NCBI GenBank assembly: GCA_965234405.1
Contig: OZ248346.1
Strand: one strand, 5' to 3'
Length of the DNA: 64,000 bases
Source of the DNA: Planktophila turicensis
Lineage (GTDB): Bacteria > Actinomycetota > Actinomycetes > Nanopelagicales > Nanopelagicaceae
Program-made: the position numbers and the translations under genes
The notes under the pieces: model-generated
What the model was told of the DNA's origin: nothing
Seen by the model: only the letters and a program-made list of their open reading frames with translations
Databases searched by the model: none
Shown: positions 16,626-24,292 of the stretch, in pieces
Layout: the number at the start of each line of letters is the position of its first letter
How positions within the stretch are numbered: position 1 is the stretch's first letter

Positions 16626-17909
16626 TTAGATGAAATCCTTGACGACAATTGTCTGGGTACGCCCGGGCCCGACTCCGATGGCGCTCATTGGGGCGCCTGA
16701 AATCTTCTCGAGGAAGGTGATGTAATCCTGGGCGTTCTTAGGAAGATCGCTGATCTTCGTAGCTCCTGAAATATCTTCTTTCCAACCTGGGAGATATTCG
16801 TAGATTGGCTTTGCATGGTGGAAATCTGATTGTGAAGCTGGAAGTTCTTCAACGCGCTTTCCGTCAATCTCGTATGCAACACATACTGGAATCTGTTCCC
16901 AGCCAGTGAGTACATCGAGCTTTGTTAGGAAGAAATCTGTAAGTCCGTTAACGCGAACTGCGTAACGAGCGATAGGTGCGTCATACCAACCGCAACGACG
17001 AGCGCGACCAGTTGTTACGCCGACTTCGCCACCGATGGTGCGAAGTTTTTCGCCATCTTCATCGAAGAGTTCTGTTGGGAATGGGCCAGAACCAACGCGT
17101 GTTGTGTAGGCCTTAACGATTCCGATGACGCGATCAATCTTGGTTGGTCCGATTCCGGAACCAGTACATGCACCGCCCGCAGTTGGGTTTGATGATGTAA
17201 CGAATGGATAAGTACCGTGATCGACATCGAGAAGAGTTCCTTGTGAACCTTCGAGAAGTACGCGCTTTCCAGCCTTCAAAGCGTTATCGAGCAGAAGCAC
17301 TGTATCTGCAACGTATGGACGCAAGATTTCGGCATAGCGTAGGTATTCCTCGAGAACATCTTCTACTTCAATATCTTTACGGTTGAAGACCTTGATAAGA
17401 ACTTGGTTCTTATCGCGAAGTGCGCCTTCGATCTTCTGGCGCAAGATTGATGGATCAAAGAGATCTTGTACGCGAATACCGATGCGGTTGATCTTGTCTG
17501 CGTACGCTGGTCCGATACCGCGACCAGTTGTACCGATCTTTGACTTACCAAGGAAGCGCTCTGAAACTTTATCGATGGTGCGGTGATACGGAGTAATCAA
17601 GTGCGCATTAGTTGAGATAACCAACTTGCTGCAATCGATACCGCGTTCTGTGAGTCCCTTAATTTCTTCCAGCAATACACCTGGATCGATAACAACACCA
17701 TTAGCAATTACTGGGACAACGTTAGGAGAAAGAATTCCGGATGGAAGTAAGTGAAGTGCGTACTTCTGATCTCCGATAACAACTGTGTGGCCCGCGTTAT
17801 TGCCGCCTTGATAGCGAACAACATAATCAACGCGATCACCGAGCAAATCGGTAGCTTTACCCTTGCCTTCGTCGCCCCACTGAGCGCCAAGAAGTACTAA
17901 TGCAGGCAT
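16626..17909 (-). CDS. purA: Adenylosuccinate synthetase
   Basis: This 427-residue enzyme uses GTP to join aspartate to IMP, the first step from IMP to AMP. It begins PALVLLGAQWGDEGKGKATD, with the catalytic Asp and GTP loop, followed by GGNNAGHTVV, GIGPAYADK, LLEGSQGTLLDVDHGTYPFVTSSNP and GVTTGRARRCGW. A GGAGAGG Shine-Dalgarno lies upstream of its ATG. Only 28 bases separate it from the fba stop, so it may be transcribed with fba. Confidence 0.98.
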   Translation of the reverse strand: MPALVLLGAQWGDEGKGKATDLLGDRVDYVVRYQGGNNAGHTVVIGDQKYALHLLPSGILSPNVVPVIANGVVIDPGVLLEEIKGLTERGIDCSKLVISTNAHLITPYHRTIDKVSERFLGKSKIGTTGRGIGPAYADKINRIGIRVQDLFDPSILRQKIEGALRDKNQVLIKVFNRKDIEVEDVLEEYLRYAEILRPYVADTVLLLDNALKAGKRVLLEGSQGTLLDVDHGTYPFVTSSNPTAGGACTGSGIGPTKIDRVIGIVKAYTTRVGSGPFPTELFDEDGEKLRTIGGEVGVTTGRARRCGWYDAPIARYAVRVNGLTDFFLTKLDVLTGWEQIPVCVAYEIDGKRVEELPASQSDFHHAKPIYEYLPGWKEDISGATKISDLPKNAQDYITFLEKISGAPMSAIGVGPGRTQTIVVKDFI

Positions 17910-17937
17910 GGATAAAGCCTCTCCGACTCGTCGTTAA

Positions 17938-18972
17938 TTACTTAAGAAGTGATGTGCCAGTTGAACGAAGATCTTCGCAAGCAACGCCAACACGTGCAGC
18001 GATTCCTGCTTCAGCAGCTTTACCCCACGCACGTGGATCGTAAGCCTTCTTATTACCAACTTCGCCGTCGATCTTAAGAACGCCGTCGTAGTTCTTGAAG
18101 ATGTGATCAACGACTGGACGTGTAAACGCGTACTGAGTATCTGTATCGATATTCATCTTGATTACGCCGTAATCAAGTGATTCGCGGATTTCAGTAAGAA
18201 GTGAGCCTGAGCCACCGTGGAATACGAGATCCATTGGCTTGCTTCCTGCTGGAAGACCGAGCTTTGCAGCTACTGCATCCTGAAGTGTCTTAAGAATCTT
18301 TGGCTGAAGAACAACGTTTCCTGGCTTGTAAACACCGTGAACGTTTCCGAATGTTGCTGCCACCATGTAGCGAGCATTTGCATCATGTCCAAGAGTTTCG
18401 ATTGTAAGAAGTGCATCTTCAGGTGTTGAGTAAAGCTTTGCATCATGCTTTGCCTCGATGCCATCTTCTTCTCCACCGACAACGCCGATTTCGATTTCAA
18501 GAACAGTGCGAGCTGCAACTGACTTATCAAGAAGTTCGCGAGCAACCTTCATATTCTCTGGCATATCAACAGCTGATCCATCCCACATATGTGAGTTGAA
18601 CAGAGGCTGCTTGCCTTCCTTAACGCGCTGCGCTCCGATTTCGAGAAGTGGACGCATGAAACCGTCGAGCTTCTCCTTTGGGCAGTGATCAGTGTGAATA
18701 CCGATGTTGACGTTGTAATTCTTTGCAACAACGTGTGCGAATTCTGCGAGCGCTACTGCGCCATCGACCATGTGCTTAACAGTTGAGCCTGATGCGTATT
18801 CAGCTCCACCCCAAGAAAATTGGATGATTCCATCTGATTCTGCTTCAGCGAATCCACGGATCGCACCAATAATGGTCTGCGATGATGAAACGTTGATTGC
18901 TGGGTATGCGAATGCTCCGGCCTTAGCGCGGTCCAACATTGCTGCATAAACTTCAGGGGTTGCTATTGGCAT
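17938..18972 (-). CDS. fba: Class II fructose-bisphosphate aldolase
   Basis: This 344-residue zinc aldolase interconverts fructose 1,6-bisphosphate with DHAP and glyceraldehyde 3-phosphate. It starts PIATPEVYAAMLDRAKAG and contains AYPAINVSSSQT, the zinc-site HTDHCP, ESH-equivalent NSHMWDG, EIEIGVVGGEEDG, FGNVHGVYKPG and LVFHGGSGS. The frame opens with TTG at 18984, but ATG at 18972 has GGGAG just upstream and fits the family. It is the long (class IIa) type; a second, shorter class II aldolase at 55646 probably has another substrate. Confidence 0.95.
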   Translation of the reverse strand: MPIATPEVYAAMLDRAKAGAFAYPAINVSSSQTIIGAIRGFAEAESDGIIQFSWGGAEYASGSTVKHMVDGAVALAEFAHVVAKNYNVNIGIHTDHCPKEKLDGFMRPLLEIGAQRVKEGKQPLFNSHMWDGSAVDMPENMKVARELLDKSVAARTVLEIEIGVVGGEEDGIEAKHDAKLYSTPEDALLTIETLGHDANARYMVAATFGNVHGVYKPGNVVLQPKILKTLQDAVAAKLGLPAGSKPMDLVFHGGSGSLLTEIRESLDYGVIKMNIDTDTQYAFTRPVVDHIFKNYDGVLKIDGEVGNKKAYDPRAWGKAAEAGIAARVGVACEDLRSTGTSLLK

Positions 18973-19027
18973 TGTGACTCCCAAATCAGTGACTAGAACT
19001 GGTGTAAACGCTCTTGACGCACCATTG

Positions 19028-19056
19028 GGTCTAAGTGAGGCTTACGCCTAATCCAA
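19028..19056 (-). promoter_or_regulatory. Predicted fba promoter
   Basis: On the minus strand a TTGGAT -35 box (19051-19056) and a TAGACC -10 box (19028-19033) are separated by 17 bases, about 55 bases before the fba ATG. It could drive the fba-purA-purD train. The -10 match is modest. Confidence 0.4.
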
Positions 19057-19067
19057 CCACCTACCCC

Positions 19068-19116
19068 CGCGTATGAAAAATCGGCACACTCAATACGCGA
19101 GGGCGCAGCCCTTTTT
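19068..19116 (+). terminator. Two adjoining hairpins ending in a T tract
   Basis: On the plus strand CGCGTAT (19068-19074) pairs with ATACGCG (19093-19099) across an 18-base loop. It is followed without a gap by AGGGC (19100-19104) pairing with GCCCT (19108-19112) over a GCA loop, and then T5. The second hairpin is a plausible intrinsic terminator, but no plus-strand gene lies upstream, so it may end a small RNA divergent from fba. Confidence 0.45.
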
Positions 19117-19131
19117 GGCCGCTGGGCTGGC

Positions 19132-19233
19132 CTACGGGTGGAGGTACTTCTGCAGGAAGGCTACGAAGCCTGCGAGTAGGGCTGGGTTGCTCAAGACCTT
19201 GAGCAAGATCGTCAAGAATGCTGCGATTGTCAT
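19132..19233 (-). CDS. Small hydrophobic peptide (33 residues)
   Basis: An open frame coding for 33 residues, starting MTIAAFLTILLKVLSN and ending FVAFLQKYLHP, preceded by a clear Shine-Dalgarno (AAAGGAG, ending about 4 bases before ATG at 19231-19233). Apart from two lysines and the C-terminal tail it is hydrophobic and would form one membrane or amphipathic helix, broken by an Asn-Pro. I do not recognise a family. It is divergent from acs, and its coding region holds a 20-base palindrome. The ribosome site is the main support for translation. Confidence 0.55.
   Translation of the reverse strand: MTIAAFLTILLKVLSNPALLAGFVAFLQKYLHP
19187..19206. repeat. 20-base palindrome inside the small peptide gene
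   Basis: TTGCTCAAG and CTTGAGCAA form a perfect 9-bp inverted repeat around a central AC. It lies in the middle of the 33-residue peptide gene. It could be a protein-binding operator or form a hairpin in the mRNA; a two-base loop makes the protein-site reading more likely. Confidence 0.6.
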
Positions 19234-19286
19234 CTTTCTCCTTTCATATTTTCCTATTTCAAGGCGCGAAGTATCTGCAGAAATCG

Positions 19287-19302
19287 AAATGAACAAATGA
19301 AC
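19287..19302. repeat. Tandem 8-base direct repeat upstream of acs
   Basis: AAATGAAC occurs twice in direct tandem in the 117-base gap between the divergent small peptide gene and acs. It lies just upstream of a GATACT-like -10 box for the peptide gene and so could be a regulator site affecting either gene. Significance is uncertain. Confidence 0.35.
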
Positions 19303-19314
19303 AAAATCAATCAC

Positions 19315-19343
19315 TGTTGATAAATCAGAGCGGGCGGTAATCT
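19315..19343 (+). promoter_or_regulatory. Predicted leaderless promoter of acs
   Basis: A TAATCT -10 box (19338-19343) ends 7 bases before the acs ATG, with TGTTGA (19315-19320) 17 bases upstream as -35. There is no Shine-Dalgarno sequence, so the mRNA is probably leaderless. Confidence 0.5.
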
Positions 19344-19350
19344 CACCTAC

Positions 19351-21309
19351 ATGACTTCTGACTCAATTGAGAATCTCTCCACAGAGAACCGCACCTTTGC
19401 GCCAACTCCAGAATTTTCTGCACAAGCAAATGCACAAGCAGGCCTCTACGGTGAAGCAGATAACGATCGTTTAGCTTTCTGGGACCAGCAAGCAGAAGCG
19501 CTGATCTGGGAGAAGAAGTGGGATAAGACCCTCGAGTGGGAATCTCCATATGCAAAGTGGTTTGTCGGCGGAAAACTCAATGCAACAGTTTCAGCGCTCG
19601 ATCGCCACGTTGCTGAAGGTCATGGCGGAAGAATAGCTTTTCACTTCGAAGGTGAACCTGGAGATACGCGCACAATTTCTTATGCACAACTTCTTACCGA
19701 TGTCAGCAAGGCGGCTAATGCTCTGACTTCGATTGGGATTAACGCCGGCGATCGCGTTGCAATTTATATGCCGCTTATTCCTGAAGCAGTTGTCGCAATG
19801 CTTGCCTGTGCCCGTATCGGTGCAATTCACTCTGTTGTATTTGGTGGATTCTCTGCAGACGCACTTCTTTCACGCATTCAAGATGCAGATGCGAAATTGG
19901 TAATCACTGCAGATGGTGGCTTTAGAAAGGGCGCTGCCTTTGCGCTCAAGCCTGCAGTCGATGAAGCGCTCAAGGGCGAAACAAACGTTGCGCAAGTACT
20001 TGTTGTGAAGCGCACCGGTCAAGAGACAGCATGGGTCGAAGGTCGCGATTTATGGTGGCACGATGTTGTTGATCCACAGCACTCAACACATACCCCTGAA
20101 TACTTCGATAGCGAGCACCCGCTCTTTATCTTGTACACATCGGGTACAACGGCGAAACCAAAGGGAATTTTCCACACAACTGCTGGTTATTTAACTCAGG
20201 TCGCTTACACACATAAAGTCGTCTTCGATATCAAACCAAAGACAGATGTTTACTGGTGTACTGCAGATGTTGGCTGGATTACTGGACACTCATACATGGT
20301 TTATGGCCCGCTTATTAACGGTGCAACTCAAGTTATCTACGAAGGCACACCTGATACTCCGCATAAGGGACGCATGTTCGAGATCATCGAAAAGTATGGC
20401 GTCACAATTTTGTATACAGCTCCAACACTGATTCGCACATGGATGAAGTGGGGAGATGAATTTCCAAATCAATTTAATCTCTCATCACTTCGCTTACTTG
20501 GATCTGTTGGAGAACCAATCAACCCTGAAGCGTGGATCTGGTATCGCCACGTTATTGGTGGAGGCAATTGCCCAATCGTTGATACATGGTGGCAGACAGA
20601 GACTGGCGCGATCATGATTTCACCGCTGCCCGGTGTCACTGCTACAAAGCCAGGATCTGCGATGAAACCAATTCCTGGAATCAGTGCAAAGGTCGTCGAC
20701 GATAAAGGCGTTCCTGTTCCAAATGGACATGGTGGATTCCTTATTCTTGATCAACCTTGGCCATCAATGCTTCGCGGCGTATGGGGCGAAGATGAACGAT
20801 ACAAAGAGACTTACTGGTCACGCTTTCCTGGAATTTACTTCGCAGGAGATGGCGCAAAGCTCGATGAAGACGGCGCAATCTGGTTGATGGGTCGCGTTGA
20901 TGATGTCATGAACGTTTCTGGTCACCGCATCTCAACAACCGAAGTTGAATCCGCGCTTGTTTCACATGAAGCAGTCGCAGAAGCTGCTGTAGTTGGTGCA
21001 GCTGATCCACTTACTGGTCAAGGAATTGTTGCTTTCGTGATTCTGCGCGGAGGCGTTGAACATGCAGATGGCGATGTTCTTATTAAAGAGCTTCGCAATC
21101 ACGTGGCTAAAGAGATTGGCGCAATCGCAAAGCCTCGCCAAATAATGGTTGTAAACGAGCTACCTAAGACCCGAAGCGGCAAGATCATGCGCAGATTGTT
21201 AAAGGATGTTGCCGAAAACCGCGCGGTTGGAGATGCAACTACTTTGGCAGATCCGAATGTGATGAAGCTGATTTCAGAAGGTTTGAAATCTTCTAAAGAC
21301 GAGGATTAG
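19351..21309 (+). CDS. acs: Acetyl-CoA synthetase
   Basis: This 652-residue AMP-forming enzyme activates acetate to acetyl-CoA. It contains LFILYTSGTTAKPKGIFHTTAGY (P-loop-like motif around residue 260), VFGGFSADALLSRI, YWCTADVGWITGHSY, DTWWQTETGAIMISPLPG, FAGDGAKLDEDG, and the C-terminal KTRSGKIMRR with the catalytic Lys that is the usual target of acetylation. Its length is normal. The stop overlaps the convergent CvpA-like gene by 17 bases. Its place next to the crp-nth block recalls Mycobacterium. Confidence 0.97.
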   Translation: MTSDSIENLSTENRTFAPTPEFSAQANAQAGLYGEADNDRLAFWDQQAEALIWEKKWDKTLEWESPYAKWFVGGKLNATVSALDRHVAEGHGGRIAFHFEGEPGDTRTISYAQLLTDVSKAANALTSIGINAGDRVAIYMPLIPEAVVAMLACARIGAIHSVVFGGFSADALLSRIQDADAKLVITADGGFRKGAAFALKPAVDEALKGETNVAQVLVVKRTGQETAWVEGRDLWWHDVVDPQHSTHTPEYFDSEHPLFILYTSGTTAKPKGIFHTTAGYLTQVAYTHKVVFDIKPKTDVYWCTADVGWITGHSYMVYGPLINGATQVIYEGTPDTPHKGRMFEIIEKYGVTILYTAPTLIRTWMKWGDEFPNQFNLSSLRLLGSVGEPINPEAWIWYRHVIGGGNCPIVDTWWQTETGAIMISPLPGVTATKPGSAMKPIPGISAKVVDDKGVPVPNGHGGFLILDQPWPSMLRGVWGEDERYKETYWSRFPGIYFAGDGAKLDEDGAIWLMGRVDDVMNVSGHRISTTEVESALVSHEAVAEAAVVGAADPLTGQGIVAFVILRGGVEHADGDVLIKELRNHVAKEIGAIAKPRQIMVVNELPKTRSGKIMRRLLKDVAENRAVGDATTLADPNVMKLISEGLKSSKDED

Positions 21310-21763
21310 AGAGCGCCTTTTCCACTTCGCGGCGAATATCTGCGATAACTCCGGGTGCATGTTTATTCACCTGGAGGTAGAACTCGCTTTCAGAGACCGA
21401 ATTCTGTCCTGCGCTCCATGGCGCCCACAACAGAATTGTTCCGATCACGTAGAAGAGAAGAATGTACTTTCCAACTTCGAGTACTGCGCCTAATGCGGAA
21501 TCGATTAGACGTAGGGGTCCGCGAATCAAGGTGAGCTTCAAAGTTTTCGCTAGTTGGGTGCCAACCCAAGCTGCTGCATATGCACCAAAAATAATTGCCA
21601 CGATGAGCCAGCCGCTCTGGTCATATTTCACAACGAAGTACATCGCAGCAACTCCGCCAGCGATAAAGAAGGCAGTACGAAGAATCGTTGTCAGAAGCCC
21701 GTTCTTATATCCATTGAAAAGTGCTCCAACAAAGATCAGCGCGACAATTACATCAAAGATCAT
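21293..21763 (-). CDS. CvpA/MarP-type membrane protein without protease domain
   Basis: A 156-residue protein with four hydrophobic helices (FDVIVALIFVGALFNG; ILRTAFFIAGGVAAMYFVV; LIVAIIFGAYAAAWVG; ILLFYVIGTILLWAP) in the CvpA pattern, including the GYKNGLLTTI loop, followed by about 45 soluble residues. In Mycobacterium the gene at this locus (Rv3671c, MarP) has the same membrane part joined to a serine protease; here the protein ends where the protease would begin. CvpA proteins affect envelope stress and secretion in ways still unclear. It overlaps the TlpA-like gene by four bases. Confidence 0.75.
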   Translation of the reverse strand: MIFDVIVALIFVGALFNGYKNGLLTTILRTAFFIAGGVAAMYFVVKYDQSGWLIVAIIFGAYAAAWVGTQLAKTLKLTLIRGPLRLIDSALGAVLEVGKYILLFYVIGTILLWAPWSAGQNSVSESEFYLQVNKHAPGVIADIRREVEKALSNPRL

Positions 21764-22284
21764 TTCACTCCCAGATACTTGATTATGGCCATTTCGATTT
21801 CCTCAAGAGATTTAAATGGACCGAACTTCTTATAGGCAACTCTGCCCGAAGAATCGATAAACCAAGTAACAGGCACGCCCATGCCAAAAGTTTCACGGGT
21901 GGATCCATCTGCGTCATAGAGAATCGGCCAAGTTATTCCATGTGTTTCTACAAACTTCTTAACTACAGCAGGGCTCTTCTCTTCTACGGCAATACCAATC
22001 ACCTTCGCGCCCTTTGGGTGTTGAGCTAAGTAATGTGCAAGATGTGGAAGTTCCTGGCGGCAAGGCTTGCACCACGTTCCCCACACATTGACTATCGCTG
22101 GCCCGCGAATTGCACTGACTGCAGCCCCTTCGCCCCCACCAAGACATTCAAGTGGCGCATCAGTACTTGGGCTCACCCGAATTGATTCGCATGAAACAAC
22201 TTCGCCTTTCACCGGAATTGGTTCGGTGAGCGAACAACCCGTAAGAGTGGCGACCGCAAGGAAAGTCGCTAAGAATTTCTTCAT
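21760..22284 (-). CDS. TlpA-like thioredoxin-fold lipoprotein
   Basis: A 174-residue exported thiol oxidoreductase. The lipobox LTGC puts the lipidated cysteine at residue 17. The thioredoxin domain has VNVWGTWCKPCRQELPHL with the active-site pair Cys72/Cys75, VIGIAVEE, and the cis-Pro loop GVPVTWFID. It probably reduces or isomerises disulfides outside the membrane, for example in cytochrome maturation. Two more cysteines (about residues 32 and 47) could form a disulfide. It sits between nth (ATGA overlap) and the CvpA-like gene, as in Mycobacterium (Rv3673c). Confidence 0.88.
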   Translation of the reverse strand: MKKFLATFLAVATLTGCSLTEPIPVKGEVVSCESIRVSPSTDAPLECLGGGEGAAVSAIRGPAIVNVWGTWCKPCRQELPHLAHYLAQHPKGAKVIGIAVEEKSPAVVKKFVETHGITWPILYDADGSTRETFGMGVPVTWFIDSSGRVAYKKFGPFKSLEEIEMAIIKYLGVK

Positions 22285-22979
22285 CGGAAATCCTTATCTG
22301 TCTTCACAAGCAGCTTGGCTTTCTCTTTATCCATCTCACCAATTCCTACCGATGGACAAATCTTTGCGAGAGGACAAGCGCCACATGCAGGTTTACGTGA
22401 ATGACAGATGCGACGGCCATGCCAAATCATTCGCTGCGAGAGATTGGTCCACTCTTTCTGCGGAATGAGTTCTCCGACTTCGTGTTCAACTTTCACAGGA
22501 TCCATTGATGTGGACCATTCGAACCGGCGAGAGAGTCTCCCGAAGTGCGTATCGACTGTAATTCCTGGAATATCAAAGGCATGTCCTAAAACTACATTTG
22601 CAGTTTTACGGCCAACTCCGGGCAAAGTAATTAACTCTTCAAGAGTTGCAGGAACATGGCCATCAAATTCTTCAACTAACTTAATTCCGATACCTTTGAG
22701 GTGGCGTGCTTTCACATGATGGAAACCAGCTGAGAAAATAAATTCTTCAATCTCCGCAAGGGGCGCCTTCGCATAATCCTTTGGCTTCTTATACTTCTTA
22801 AAGAGCGCAGGCGTAATGGCGTTAACTCTCTTATCTGTGCACTGCGCTGAAAGCACAACTGCGACGAGAAGCTCGAGAGGATTCTTAAAATCTAGCTCGC
22901 AGCGGATATCGGGGTAGGTCTTGGTCAAAATTCGATAGATGGCCCTTGCTTCTCTTCGAGTTTCGCTATCGACGGCCAT
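22281..22979 (-). CDS. nth: Endonuclease III
   Basis: This 232-residue DNA glycosylase/AP lyase removes oxidised pyrimidines. The helix-hairpin-helix LPGVGRKTANVVLG carries catalytic Lys125, and TVDTHFGRL contains Asp143. The C-terminal cysteines (192, 199, 202, 208) have the C-X6-C-X2-C-X5-C spacing of the [4Fe-4S] cluster. It is divergent from crp with a 17-base gap, the same neighbour as in Mycobacterium. Confidence 0.96.
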   Translation of the reverse strand: MAVDSETRREARAIYRILTKTYPDIRCELDFKNPLELLVAVVLSAQCTDKRVNAITPALFKKYKKPKDYAKAPLAEIEEFIFSAGFHHVKARHLKGIGIKLVEEFDGHVPATLEELITLPGVGRKTANVVLGHAFDIPGITVDTHFGRLSRRFEWSTSMDPVKVEHEVGELIPQKEWTNLSQRMIWHGRRICHSRKPACGACPLAKICPSVGIGEMDKEKAKLLVKTDKDFR

Positions 22980-22984
22980 GCGAG

Positions 22985-22990
22985 TAAACT
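22985..22990 (+). promoter_or_regulatory. Predicted -10 box for a leaderless crp transcript
   Basis: TAAACT ends 6 bases before the crp GTG, so transcription would start at the start codon. No convincing -35 box is seen (TTTCGC lies 18 bases upstream). It overlaps the nth start region. Confidence 0.4.
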
Positions 22991-22996
22991 ACCGAC

Positions 22997-23680
22997 GTGC
23001 CTCAAGAAGATGAAGTCGTAAGACGCGCCCCTCTCTTTACCGCCCTTGACGATGCTCAAGCGGCGTCTCTGCGCACCTCAATGGATTCAGTAAAGATCAG
23101 CAAGGGCGGAATTCTCTTCAAAGAAGGCGATGAAGGCGAGCACGTCTACGTAATCCTCGAAGGAAAGCTCAAGCTTGGAACTTCTAGCGGTGATGGACGC
23201 GAAAACCTTCTCTCAATTCTTGGACCTGGTGAAATGTTCGGCGAACTTTCACTCTTTGATCCAGGCCCACGTACTTCAACTGCAACAGCAGTCACCGATG
23301 CAAAGCTTCTATCTCTTAGCCACGAGAAGTTAATTCCTTGGCTTAAGGGAAATCCAGAAGTTTCACTTCACCTTTTGGCTCGTCTTGCTCAGCGCCTACG
23401 TCGCACAAATGAAGCAGTGGGCGATCTCGTATTTTCAGATGTTCCTGGCCGCGTTGCTAAGGCGCTTATGGATCTTGGAACTCGCTTCGGCAAGAAGACT
23501 GATGACGGTCTCTTTGTTCACCACGACCTTACGCAAGAAGAGCTTGCTCAGCTTGTTGGCGCATCACGCGAAACAGTAAATAAAGCTCTCGCTGATTTTG
23601 CTGGTCGCGGATGGCTCAAGCTCGATGGTCGCGCTGTATTAATTACAGATATCGAGCGCCTCGAAAAAAGAGGTAAGTAG
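22997..23680 (+). CDS. crp: Crp/Fnr-family transcription regulator
   Basis: A 227-residue regulator with an N-terminal cyclic-nucleotide fold and a C-terminal winged helix. The phosphate-binding cassette FGELSLFDPGPRTSTATAV (residues 81-99) retains the Gly-Glu and Arg-Thr that contact cAMP. The DNA-binding helix is LAQLVGASRETVNKALADF (about 180-198), with the recognition R-E-T-V-N-K. It matches the actinobacterial CRP (Rv3676, GlxR), a global regulator of carbon use including acs, which lies nearby. The start is GTG at 22997, the only start fitting both the family and the gap. Confidence 0.93.
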   Translation: MPQEDEVVRRAPLFTALDDAQAASLRTSMDSVKISKGGILFKEGDEGEHVYVILEGKLKLGTSSGDGRENLLSILGPGEMFGELSLFDPGPRTSTATAVTDAKLLSLSHEKLIPWLKGNPEVSLHLLARLAQRLRRTNEAVGDLVFSDVPGRVAKALMDLGTRFGKKTDDGLFVHHDLTQEELAQLVGASRETVNKALADFAGRGWLKLDGRAVLITDIERLEKRGK

Positions 23681-24139
23681 TTACTTAACTTCCACCGTTA
23701 ACTCGACCTCGACAGGTGAGTTAAGAGGAAGTTCAGCAACACCAAGTGCACTTCGTGCAGCAACTCCAGCGTCTCCCCAGATATGCATAAAGAGCTCTGA
23801 TGCTCCATTTGCAACTGCTGGCTGAGAGATAAATCCTGGTGCACCGTTTACATAACAGACGATGCGAACAACCTTGACGATTGAATCTACTGGAGCAACG
23901 AGTTCAACTGCAGAGAGTGCGTTAAGCGCACAGATCTTTGCGAGTTCGTAAGCCTCTTCAACTGTTACATCTGCGCCGACTTTTCCAGTCTTTGCGATTG
24001 CGCCATCAACCATAGGAAGTTGGCCAGCAGTAAAGACAATATTGCCGGTACGAACCGCAGGAACATATGCAGCTAATGGCTTTGATGAAACTGGAAGTAC
24101 GAGGCCCTTTTCAGCAAGCTTTGCGCGAACATCAGTCAT
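23681..24139 (-). CDS. RidA-family enamine/imine deaminase
   Basis: A 152-residue protein of the Rid superfamily (formerly YjgF/L-PSP), in the longer actinobacterial subgroup seen next to crp in Mycobacterium (Rv3678c). It has AAYVPAVRTGNIVFTAGQLPM, ALNALSAVELV, VKVVRIVCYVNG and the C-terminal ARSALGVAELPLNSPVEVEL, including the conserved Arg. Family members hydrolyse reactive 2-aminoacrylate from PLP enzymes. It shares its start base with the DUF4177 stop (TAATG). Confidence 0.88.
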   Translation of the reverse strand: MTDVRAKLAEKGLVLPVSSKPLAAYVPAVRTGNIVFTAGQLPMVDGAIAKTGKVGADVTVEEAYELAKICALNALSAVELVAPVDSIVKVVRIVCYVNGAPGFISQPAVANGASELFMHIWGDAGVAARSALGVAELPLNSPVEVELTVEVK

Positions 24140-24291
24140 TACTTAACCTCACGCTTCATATATGCAACGAGTTGTTCGCCGCCTGGTGCTGGAATAACAG
24201 TGACGAGTTCCCATCCATCTGAACCCCATGTATCAAGGATCTGCTTTGTTGCATGTGAGAGAAGTGGAACGGTTGCGTATTCAAACTTCAT
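24139..24291 (-). CDS. DUF4177 small protein
   Basis: A 50-residue protein, MKFEYATVPLLSHATKQILD at the start and a core GSDGWELVTVIPAPGGEQLVAY, matching DUF4177. A protein of this kind also precedes the RidA gene in Mycobacterium (Rv3678A, from memory). No function is known. It begins 1 base after the YqeY stop and overlaps RidA by one base, so the three are co-translated. It is short but supported by the family and the tight context. Confidence 0.85.
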   Translation of the reverse strand: MKFEYATVPLLSHATKQILDTWGSDGWELVTVIPAPGGEQLVAYMKREVK

Positions 24292-24292
24292 A

